The notes beneath the pieces were generated by a model. It saw only the letters and a program-made list of their open reading frames with translations. It ran no database searches and was not told where the DNA came from. A program made the position numbers and the translations under genes. A stretch of 12,761 bases of DNA. Source: Rickettsiales bacterium UBA2645. Lineage in GTDB: Bacteria; Pseudomonadota; Alphaproteobacteria; Rickettsiales; UBA1997. The stretch spans positions 1-12,761 of the forward strand of contig DENL01000044.1 in the NCBI GenBank assembly GCA_002359655.1. The letters run 5' to 3'. Positions 6,517 to 12,241 of the stretch are shown one piece after another. Position 1 is the stretch's first letter. The number at the start of each line of letters is the position of its first letter.

Positions 6517-7268
6517 ATTTTAATCACCGACCAAAAATTTCAGAAAAAATAAATCTGCTGATCGACAAAGCGCTGACGGCAGAACATTCAAAACAAAATT
6601 CCAGAGATTATCTTGGTGCATCGCGTCTTGGTGTTTCATGCAATCGCGCTTTGCAGTTTGAATATACTGATACGCCAAAAGATGAAGATCAAAATTTCAC
6701 CGGCAGAACTTTAAAAATTTTTCAGGCTGGTCATGTTTTTGAAGAGTTGATGATCAAGTGGTTAAGGCTTGCTGGCATCAATCTCATCACTCAAAAACAA
6801 AACGGAAATCAATTCGGATTTGCTGTCGCCGGCGGCAAAGTTAAGGGTCATATTGATGGCGTTATTGTTGATGCTCCCGAAGATTTGGATTTCAAATTTC
6901 CAATGCTTTGGGAATGCAAATCGCTGAATGATAAATCGTGGAAAGAGACGCAAAAAAAAGGTCTCACTGTTTCAAAGCCAATCTATGCGGCACAAGTCGC
7001 AATCTATCAGGCTTACATGGAAAATCAGATTGAAGGCATTTGCAAAAATCCTGCACTCTTCACCGCAATCAACAAAGATACCGCCGAAATTCATTTTGAA
7101 CTAATCGACTTTGATCAAGAGCTTGCACAAAAAACCAGTGACAAAGCGGTAAAAATTTTATGCGCCACCGAAGCGCACGAATTGCTTCCACGAATCGCAA
7201 CTGATTCAACCCACTTTGAGTGTAAATTTTGTCCGTGGCAGCAACGTTGCTGGGGGTTAAAATTATGA
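6510..7268 (+). CDS. Cas4-like PD-(D/E)XK exonuclease with Fe-S cysteines
   Basis: A 252-aa protein. PD-(D/E)XK signature: Asp116 in GHIDGVI, then E134-C-K136 in WECKS, then Q161-x3-Y165 in AAQVAIYQAY. Four cysteines are placed as in Cas4/AddB nucleases: one near the N-terminus (C44 in GVSCNRALQF) and three at the C-terminus (C237, C240, C246), normally binding a 4Fe-4S cluster. Such phage nucleases resect DNA ends to expose ssDNA, the job done by Exo in lambda. With the Sak4-like ATPase and DUF669 protein this completes a recombination set. There is no cas1, cas2 or CRISPR array nearby, so a CRISPR role is unlikely. A GGAGG Shine-Dalgarno precedes the ATG, and the start overlaps the upstream stop by 7 bases. 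Confidence 0.9.
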   Translation: MLDFNHRPKISEKINLLIDKALTAEHSKQNSRDYLGASRLGVSCNRALQFEYTDTPKDEDQNFTGRTLKIFQAGHVFEELMIKWLRLAGINLITQKQNGNQFGFAVAGGKVKGHIDGVIVDAPEDLDFKFPMLWECKSLNDKSWKETQKKGLTVSKPIYAAQVAIYQAYMENQIEGICKNPALFTAINKDTAEIHFELIDFDQELAQKTSDKAVKILCATEAHELLPRIATDSTHFECKFCPWQQRCWGLKL

Positions 7269-9385
7269 ATCACACTCTCGATTTTAACGATGCTAACAAC
7301 CAACCAAAAGAAAAAGAAAGAGTTGATGTTGAGCTAATCAGACAGGCACTTTTAAGCAGAATTGAAGATGTTTTGTTTTATCTTCTTCCAAGCGGTCACA
7401 TCAAAAATAACTGCTTTCATATTGGCAGTATTAAAGGCGAAGCGGGAAAAAGTTTAATCGTTCAGCTTGCCGGTGAAAAGCAAGGTCACTGGTTTGACTT
7501 CGCAACAAATCAAGGCGGTGATATTTTTGCTTTGTGGGAAGAGGTCAGAGGTTATCACAAGTCAGATTTTAACAAACTTTTAATCGAGATTAGTGAGTGG
7601 CTTGGAAGCCCTTTGAGTTCAGAAATTCAGCAAAAAAATATTCGTCGCAACTTTACTGATGATCTTGGAAAACCAACTGCCAAGTGGGATTATTTTGACA
7701 AAAACAATAAGCTGATTGCCTGTGTTTACCGCTACGACACCGAAGATGGAAAAGAGTTTAGAGTTTGGGATGTAAAAAATCGCAAAGCAAAATCTCCTGA
7801 TCCACGGCCACTTTACAATATTCCTGGAATCACTGCGGCAAAAAAAATCATTCTTGTCGAAGGTGAAAAATCTGCTGACAGTTTAATTGCTTATGGTCTG
7901 ACCGCGACAACCGCAATGTTTGGTGCAAATGCTCCAATCAATAAAACTGATTGGTCGCCGCTAATTGGCAAAGAAGTAATCATCTGGCCAGACAATGACG
8001 AAGCAGGAAAAGAATACGCGCAGAAAGTTGCACAACATTTGCTGAAAGTTGCATCTTTTGTTTCACTGATAACACCACCAAAACATAAGGCCCACAAGTG
8101 GGATGCTTTTGATGCAGTTGCCGAAGGCTTCAACATCAATTCGCTTTTTGAAAGTGCTAAAAGTTTTGAGCAAAGATTTCCGCGTTATCTTGGCGATGAT
8201 TTGTGGAATGATAACAGTCCAATGCCAGATGATTTAATTTCGCCAAGATTTTTAACACCGCGCGGAATGTTGCTAATTGGCGGTGCGCCGAAAGTTGGTA
8301 AGAGTGATTTTCTGATCAATTTTCTTATCCACATTGCAGCTGGTGAAAGTTTTCTTGGATTAAAACCACCAAAACCACTTCGTATTTTTTATCTGCAATC
8401 AGAGATCGGTTATCACTATCTGCGCGAGCGCATAAAAAATCTGCAAATTCCAAAAGATATTCTTCAGCGCGGATTAAAAAATTTCTGCGCCACGCCACAA
8501 ATCGAAACCATTTTAAATGATCACGGTGTTGAGATGGCTTACAACACGATTAAGAATTGTTTTGGCGATGATTTGTCACCTGACATTGTGTGTATTGATC
8601 CAATTCGAAATGTCTTTGATGGCGGCGCAGAAAGCGGCAGTGAGAACGACAACAATGCAATGCTGTTTTTCCTGCAAAATCGCATAGGAAAACTTCGCTC
8701 AATGATCAATCCCGACATCGGAATTATCCTCTGCCATCACACCAAAAAAATAAAAAAGAAGGATGTTGAGGATGATCCATTTCAAGCTTTTTCCGGCGCT
8801 GGAAGTTTAAGAAGTTTTTACACCAGTGGCTTAATTTTGCATCGCCCCAACGAGCATGAAGCAAAAATTAATCTTTATTTTGAGCTGCGAAATGGTTCAT
8901 CAATTCCAAAAAAAATCGTTGAGAAAGTTGATGGAAAATGGGTCGAATTAAATCCGTTTTCTGAAAGATTAATCCAACAAGATTATGGTCAGAAACTAGA
9001 TGCAGAAAGAGACCGCAAAGCTGATGTTATTTTGCAGCTGATCGCCGATGAAGCGCTGAAAGGAAATGTTTATGTCGGAAATCAGTTTGCAGAGAAGTTT
9101 GAAAACAAAGCTGGATTGGGATGCAAAACTACTATTGTCGATAGAGTCTCAGTTCTTGCTACCAAAGGCTATATCAAGTTTAGCCGCAACTTATCAGAGT
9201 TTGCAATCCAAGGTGCGAAATCAAAATATGGTGTTCTCTGTGTTGAAGGAATGCTGTTCAAAAACTATGATGAAAAGCTAATCCAAGTTCTACCAACACA
9301 CTTTAAATGCTCCAATAGCGGCGCTGTTCTTCCGGTTGAAAATCCTGCCGTGTGGATTCTTCATGATGACGAGGTTCAGCCATGA
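7265..9385 (+). CDS. Phage primase-helicase (Toprim plus RepA-like ATPase)
   Basis: A 706-aa protein. Residues 30-115 resemble the DNA-interacting N-terminus of phage primases (HWFDFATNQGGDIFALW). A Toprim domain follows at about 193-262, with EGEKSAD (199-205) and DNDEAG (243-248) supplying the metal-binding acids. A RepA/AAA_25-type ATPase comes next: Walker A GGAPKVGKS (339-347), Walker B IVCIDPIRN (441-449), and the HHTKK (491-495) and GAGSLRSFYTSGLIL signatures. The C-terminal 110 residues may include a small winged helix. No zinc finger is seen at the N-terminus. It would synthesise primers and unwind the phage replication fork. GGGGGTT precedes the ATG at 7265, which overlaps the nuclease stop by 4 bases; a longer in-frame start at 7229 has no such support. 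Confidence 0.92.
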   Translation: MNHTLDFNDANNQPKEKERVDVELIRQALLSRIEDVLFYLLPSGHIKNNCFHIGSIKGEAGKSLIVQLAGEKQGHWFDFATNQGGDIFALWEEVRGYHKSDFNKLLIEISEWLGSPLSSEIQQKNIRRNFTDDLGKPTAKWDYFDKNNKLIACVYRYDTEDGKEFRVWDVKNRKAKSPDPRPLYNIPGITAAKKIILVEGEKSADSLIAYGLTATTAMFGANAPINKTDWSPLIGKEVIIWPDNDEAGKEYAQKVAQHLLKVASFVSLITPPKHKAHKWDAFDAVAEGFNINSLFESAKSFEQRFPRYLGDDLWNDNSPMPDDLISPRFLTPRGMLLIGGAPKVGKSDFLINFLIHIAAGESFLGLKPPKPLRIFYLQSEIGYHYLRERIKNLQIPKDILQRGLKNFCATPQIETILNDHGVEMAYNTIKNCFGDDLSPDIVCIDPIRNVFDGGAESGSENDNNAMLFFLQNRIGKLRSMINPDIGIILCHHTKKIKKKDVEDDPFQAFSGAGSLRSFYTSGLILHRPNEHEAKINLYFELRNGSSIPKKIVEKVDGKWVELNPFSERLIQQDYGQKLDAERDRKADVILQLIADEALKGNVYVGNQFAEKFENKAGLGCKTTIVDRVSVLATKGYIKFSRNLSEFAIQGAKSKYGVLCVEGMLFKNYDEKLIQVLPTHFKCSNSGAVLPVENPAVWILHDDEVQP

Positions 9386-9705
9386 AAAATCCAAGAAACC
9401 AAATTAAGAAACCAAGAAACCAAACCAAGAAATCGGAATTTTGGTTTCTAAGCTGTAATCCTTACTCCCAAGGTAACTCCCAAGAAACCAACCAAGAAAC
9501 CGCCAAGAAACCAGAATTAAAAAATTGGCATCAAACAAAAACTCCGCAAAGCCTTGTGGGACAAGGAATTCCGCAAGAAACCAGAAAACCAAAATCTTTT
9601 CAAAAAAATTTGTCAATTTTAGTGTCTGGGAAGCGTCTATTTTACTGTGCTCGTAGGTTATTTTCCAAGAAACCAACTGCACCCCCTCCATTACATGGAG
9701 GGTAA
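9382..9705 (+). CDS. Doubtful 107-aa repeat-encoded ORF after the primase
   Basis: It opens with an ATGA overlap with the primase stop and a GAGG Shine-Dalgarno, so translation is plausible. The product is basic and low-complexity, made largely of KKP, RNQ and QET triplets. These are the three frame readings of one DNA repeat, AAGAAACCAA, which suggests that the DNA rather than the protein is under selection. It ends inside the hairpin cluster at 9684-9732. I recall similar QETKKPRNQ-rich ORFs behind phage primases, unverified. No fold or motif is visible. A 183-codon antisense frame covers the same DNA and is probably a by-product of the repeats. Confidence 0.4.
   Translation: MKNPRNQIKKPRNQTKKSEFWFLSCNPYSQGNSQETNQETAKKPELKNWHQTKTPQSLVGQGIPQETRKPKSFQKNLSILVSGKRLFYCARRLFSKKPTAPPPLHGG
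9393..9675. repeat. AAGAAACC(A/G) repeat cluster, candidate iterons
   Basis: Copies of AAGAAACCA begin at 9393, 9406, 9414, 9482, 9505, 9575 and 9667, with AAGAAACCG at 9494 and the variant AAGAAATCG at 9427. One inverted copy, TTGGTTTCT, lies at 9441-9449. Spacing is irregular (8 to 92 bases). The cluster directly follows the primase-helicase gene, a common place for a phage replication origin. Confidence 0.6.
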
Positions 9706-9732
9706 ATATACCCTCCATGGATGGAATGGAGG
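9684..9732. repeat. Four alternating CCTCCAT/ATGGAGG arms forming competing hairpins
   Basis: Arms: CCTCCAT at 9685-9691, ATGGAGG at 9695-9701, CCTCCAT at 9712-9718, ATGGAGG at 9726-9732. Arms 1-2 pair through 8 bases (9684-9691 with 9695-9702, loop TAC) and arms 3-4 through 7. Alternatively arms 2-3 pair through 10 bases (9695-9704 with 9709-9718, loop AATA), which excludes the other two. A small CCGA-TTTT-TCGG hairpin follows at 9735-9746. No U-tract follows the main stems, so a simple terminator is unlikely. Confidence 0.7.
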
Positions 9733-9790
9733 TTCCGATTTTTCGGCTTCCAGATTTTGCAATTTTACCAACAAAAAAATTTGAGAAAAA

Positions 9791-10174
9791 ATGAAAGAAA
9801 TTCAAAACGAGAGATTCAGCGAAGAACAAGTCATCACAATTTTTAAAGAGGCAGCAAGAACTTTGGAGAAGTTGCCAGCAGTTAGAATTCAAGGCTATTT
9901 CAACGCATGGCCTGAGATAATCTATACTGAAAGAGAGGTCGCAAGAATGGATCAAAAAAGCAAAGTTTGGCGCGCAACTCCTGATGCAATTTCGCGAATG
10001 GAAAAAGCGATTGATTGGTTGAGCCTTCTTGAAGACGTAGTTGAGAGAAAAATTGTGTGGATGAGAGCGAGTAATATTCCTTGGGAAATTATCAAAAAAA
10101 CTTTCGGATTTTCACGAGTAACTGCGAATAAAAAATACAAAAACGCCATAAAATTTATTACTAACAATTACTAA
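9791..10174 (+). CDS. DUF6362-like protein with C-terminal helix-turn-helix
   Basis: A 127-aa protein. The order EAARTLEKLP, a GYFNAWPEI segment, RATPDAISRMEKAIDWLSLL, and IVWMRASNIPWEIIKKTFGF with SRVTANKKYKNAI matches what I remember of DUF6362, small phage proteins whose C-terminus looks like a sigma-region-4 or HTH module. It may act as a late-gene transcription regulator, in the style of phage antiterminators placed at the end of early regions; this is inference. The ATG at 9791 follows TTGAGAAAAA, a weak Shine-Dalgarno. It lies after the hairpin cluster and so may be expressed separately from the early operon. Confidence 0.8.
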   Translation: MKEIQNERFSEEQVITIFKEAARTLEKLPAVRIQGYFNAWPEIIYTEREVARMDQKSKVWRATPDAISRMEKAIDWLSLLEDVVERKIVWMRASNIPWEIIKKTFGFSRVTANKKYKNAIKFITNNY

Positions 10175-10208
10175 GACTTACCTTTGTGAGGACATTTCAA
10201 AAAAGCAC

Positions 10209-10260
10209 TTTACACTTTGAGACTGTAAGGCTTAACTTTTTGTCACATTCTAAAAATGTG
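10209..10260 (+). promoter_or_regulatory. Weak promoter candidate and start-site hairpin
   Basis: TTTACA (10209-10214), 17 bases, TTAACT (10232-10237) is a poor promoter match. CACATT (10244-10249) and AATGTG (10255-10260) form a 6-base stem with a 5-base loop that buries the ATG at 10256. This could restrain translation of the next gene. Confidence 0.25.
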
Positions 10261-10861
10261 TCTAAAAAAAGTGGCAATCATAAACATAAAACTCGAAGAT
10301 AAGGCGACAGAAAATTTAAGACAAATCGCCACAAAACATATCCCCTTCGCAGTTGCAAAAACTCTGACGCAAATCGTGCAGCAAAGTCAGCAGGAAGTTA
10401 GAAGAAGTATCAAAGAAAAATTCTTTATCAGAAAAAAATCAGGCGGATTTGAAAGTTCAATTCGAATTAAACCAGCAACAAAAACAAAATTAACCGCTGA
10501 AGTTTACACGATGGCTGCCTTTGCAGCATTGCAGCAAACAGGCGGTATCAAAAAAGCAAAAGACGGACGGCTTGCAATCCCCTCTTATCAGGCAATCAAC
10601 CAAGTAAAGAAGAGAAGCGATTCAAACAGTCCATCATCTTACCTCGCAGGCGACGCCTTCAAGATCAAAACAAAATCTGGCGCAGAAGCTATCGCGCAGC
10701 GCAAAGGTAAGGAATTAAAAATCCTCTATTTCTTGCGTAAGAGCGCTCAGGTTGATAAGAAACTCGATATGATTGAGATAACAACAAACACAGTTAAGGA
10801 TCGCTTTGACGCGCAGCTAAAGGGCAATGTGAGCGAGGTATTAAATCAAAAGGTACTGTGA
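10256..10861 (+). CDS. Probable minor tail protein Z-like (HK97 gp10-type) protein
   Basis: A 201-aa protein. The segment IPFAVAKTLTQIVQQSQQEV followed by KEKFFIRKK, SSIRIKPATK, a FAALQQTGGIKKAKDGRLAI stretch and a C-terminal KILYFLRKSAQVDKKL resembles phage minor tail protein Z, or the wider HK97 gp10 neck/tail group: an N-terminal helix pair, then a beta region with an 'LQ.TGG...LAIP' turn. If so it helps complete the tail or neck of the particle. That is unusual between replication and modification genes, since structural genes normally sit together. I use the ATG at 10256; a GTG at 10271 is possible, and neither has a Shine-Dalgarno. The family call comes from memory of the pattern and is moderate. 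Confidence 0.55.
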   Translation: MCLKKVAIINIKLEDKATENLRQIATKHIPFAVAKTLTQIVQQSQQEVRRSIKEKFFIRKKSGGFESSIRIKPATKTKLTAEVYTMAAFAALQQTGGIKKAKDGRLAIPSYQAINQVKKRSDSNSPSSYLAGDAFKIKTKSGAEAIAQRKGKELKILYFLRKSAQVDKKLDMIEITTNTVKDRFDAQLKGNVSEVLNQKVL

Positions 10862-10926
10862 CGCACTTTTTTTCACGGGTAACGCGCCACCCCAGGCCTT
10901 TTCTACCGACAGAATTTTTAAAAGGG

Positions 10927-10948
10927 TGCGCAGTTGGTGCGCATTTTT
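10927..10948 (+). terminator. Terminator-like hairpin 1
   Basis: TGCGCA (10927-10932), loop GTTGG, TGCGCA (10938-10943), then five T. The flanking TTAAAA and TTTTTAA can lengthen the stem imperfectly. It follows the tail-like gene by 65 bases. Confidence 0.6.
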
Positions 10949-10982
10949 AAGTTAGAACCAATAAACAACAGCATTCGCAAGG

Positions 10983-11018
10983 TGCGCACCTGAAGTGATT
11001 TAGGTGCGCATTTTTTTT
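10983..11018 (+). terminator. Strong rho-independent terminator just before the methylase
   Basis: TGCGCACCT (10983-10991) pairs perfectly with AGGTGCGCA (11002-11010) around a 10-base loop, followed by eight T (11011-11018). Only 25 bases separate the T-run from the GTG at 11044, too little for an ordinary promoter, so the hairpin may act as an attenuator or be bypassed by antitermination. Confidence 0.8.
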
Positions 11019-11043
11019 GCGTGAAATTTTTATGAAAGATTAA

Positions 11044-12240
11044 GTGTGGATTTACATCCCTTCAGAATTTTATCCCTCTGCTCAGGAGTTGGCGGCATCG
11101 AGCTTGGATTTAAACTCGCAGAGCCAACTTCTCGAACAGTTTGTTATGTCGAGATCGAAGCCTTTGCGTGCGAAATCTTGGCTCGCCGCATGGAAGAAAA
11201 AAGATTGGATGCAGCGCCTATTTGGACGAATCTTAAAACCTTCGATTGTCTGCCTTGGCGTGGAAAAGTGGATTGCATCACTGGCGGATATCCCTGCCAG
11301 CCGTTTAGTGTTGCTGGAAAAAAACTTGGAAAAGATGACCCAAGACATCTCTGGCCAGACATCAAAAGACTCATCACAGAAATTGAGCCACCAATCTGCT
11401 TCTTTGAAAATGTTTCCAACCATTTACGAGTTGGATTTGAAGAAGTCGCAAATGACCTACGACAGTTGGGTTATCAAATTAAGGCAGGCTTGTTTACAGC
11501 GGCAGAAGTTGGTGCGCCTCACAAGAGAGAAAGATTATTCATCTTGGCCTACAGTGATAGTTTCGGATTACCTTTGCAATCCGACAGAAACGCCGCAGCG
11601 TTGGAAAGAAAGAGCGCAGGAGAAGAAAACGGAAGGAATCAATTTACACAAACCGCTGAGGATTGTTGCTCAAGAAGCATGGCCGACAATAACAGTTACC
11701 GATGCTTCGGTGATGAAAGCAAGACCTCCGGAAAAGATGATCAGGAAAGATGGTCGCAACATGTTAAGGAATCCATCGCTGGCGGAAACGATTTTGCAAC
11801 CCGTGAATTTTCCGAAGAGCAAGGAAGACCTGAAGAACAAGAATCAGGGTTTGCCTTATCAGACGAAGCAAAGCTGGCCGACTGTAAGAACATCTTCTGC
11901 AAATGGTGCGAGCGCCAAAGAAGTGGAAGCAGGAAATCCGAAGCAAAGGCTGGAAGTTATGATAACGAACTGGGCGACTCCAACAACGAGAGATTGGAAA
12001 GACACGGCCAATGCCAATGTTCCGGTGAAATCCCTGCTTGGCCGCCAAGCCCCTCGGACTATGAAAGATGGGGTAGAATTTCAGATGACCTTAAACCCGC
12101 GCTTCACCGAATGGCTGATGGGATGGCCTTTAGGGTGGACAGAATTCGAGCTTGCGGAAACGGAGTGGTTCCACTGGTTGCAGCGTATGCGTGGCGAACT
12201 CTTACGAATGGAATGTATCTTACAAAAGACAATTAACTGA
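11044..12240 (+). CDS. Overprinted W-P-T repeat protein in the +1 frame of the methylase
   Basis: 398 codons without a stop, from GTG 11044, two bases before the methylase GTG, to a TGA four bases past the methylase stop. An ATG at 11146 is an alternative start. The product has tryptophan-rich segments AKSWLAAWKKKDWMQRLFGR (43-62), GVEKWIASL, repeated W-P-T at 168-170, 213-215 and 278-280, W-A-T-P at 310-313, then NVPVKSLLGRQAPR and LNPRFTEWLMGWPLGW (350-365). I recall phage proteins of unknown function with the same order (SWPTP repeats, LNP.F.EWLMG.P.GW at the end), not verified by search. The W-P-T words arise from the DNA TGGCCNAC, which reads L/M-A-D or A-Y-type in the methylase frame. 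It may be a true second protein or a by-product of methylase codon use. Confidence 0.5.
   Translation: MWIYIPSEFYPSAQELAASSLDLNSQSQLLEQFVMSRSKPLRAKSWLAAWKKKDWMQRLFGRILKPSIVCLGVEKWIASLADIPASRLVLLEKNLEKMTQDISGQTSKDSSQKLSHQSASLKMFPTIYELDLKKSQMTYDSWVIKLRQACLQRQKLVRLTREKDYSSWPTVIVSDYLCNPTETPQRWKERAQEKKTEGINLHKPLRIVAQEAWPTITVTDASVMKARPPEKMIRKDGRNMLRNPSLAETILQPVNFPKSKEDLKNKNQGLPYQTKQSWPTVRTSSANGASAKEVEAGNPKQRLEVMITNWATPTTRDWKDTANANVPVKSLLGRQAPRTMKDGVEFQMTLNPRFTEWLMGWPLGWTEFELAETEWFHWLQRMRGELLRMECILQKTIN
11046..12236 (+). CDS. C5 cytosine-specific DNA methyltransferase (Dcm family)
   Basis: A 396-aa protein with the ordered C5-MTase motifs: I LCSGVGGIELGF (11-22), IV GGYPCQPFSVAG with catalytic Cys84, VI FFENVSN (119-125), VIII KRERLFI (160-166), and IX/X RIRACGNGVVP (367-377) followed by LVAAYAWRTL. 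It methylates cytosine in a target sequence that cannot be read here, probably to protect phage DNA from host restriction. The start is a GTG at 11046 just ahead of motif I. Residues about 175-355, where the target-recognition domain belongs, are hydrophilic, rich in E, R, S, N and Q, and do not look like a normal folded TRD. Throughout its length a second frame (11044-12240) is open on the same strand. Confidence 0.93.
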   Translation: MDLHPFRILSLCSGVGGIELGFKLAEPTSRTVCYVEIEAFACEILARRMEEKRLDAAPIWTNLKTFDCLPWRGKVDCITGGYPCQPFSVAGKKLGKDDPRHLWPDIKRLITEIEPPICFFENVSNHLRVGFEEVANDLRQLGYQIKAGLFTAAEVGAPHKRERLFILAYSDSFGLPLQSDRNAAALERKSAGEENGRNQFTQTAEDCCSRSMADNNSYRCFGDESKTSGKDDQERWSQHVKESIAGGNDFATREFSEEQGRPEEQESGFALSDEAKLADCKNIFCKWCERQRSGSRKSEAKAGSYDNELGDSNNERLERHGQCQCSGEIPAWPPSPSDYERWGRISDDLKPALHRMADGMAFRVDRIRACGNGVVPLVAAYAWRTLTNGMYLTKDN

Positions 12241-12241
12241 T

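Larger units (their letters stand above)
10862..11043. other. Intergenic region with GGTGCGCA repeats
   Basis: About 180 bases without a gene. GGTGCGCA occurs at 10925-10932, 10936-10943, 10981-10988 and 11003-11010; TGCGCA within it is a palindrome. They build two terminator-like hairpins (listed separately). An ATG at 11032 opens only a three-codon frame ending at 11043. Nothing is seen in 10862-10920 beyond a T-tract at 10866-10873. Confidence 0.6.

Noticed and set aside
9393..9675. CRISPR array
   Set aside because: Repeats are about 9 bases, irregularly spaced and partly inverted. No cas genes; the Cas4-like nuclease belongs to the phage recombination operon.
9735..9746. CCGA-TTTT-TCGG hairpin as a terminator
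   Set aside because: Only a 4-base stem and no T-run afterwards.
9404..9955. 183-codon antisense frame with Trp/Phe/Leu-rich sequence
   Set aside because: It is the complement of the AAGAAACC repeats, which avoids stops on that strand, and it overlaps the DUF6362-like gene. No start signal or family pattern.
11082..11423. Minus-strand frames of 91-113 codons under the methylase
   Set aside because: They oppose both plus-strand frames and have no motif. Three or more frames open here partly reflects few T-rich stops.
11764..12048. 94-codon minus-strand frame
   Set aside because: Antisense to the methylase middle region; Cys/Arg-rich composition is forced by the opposite strand.
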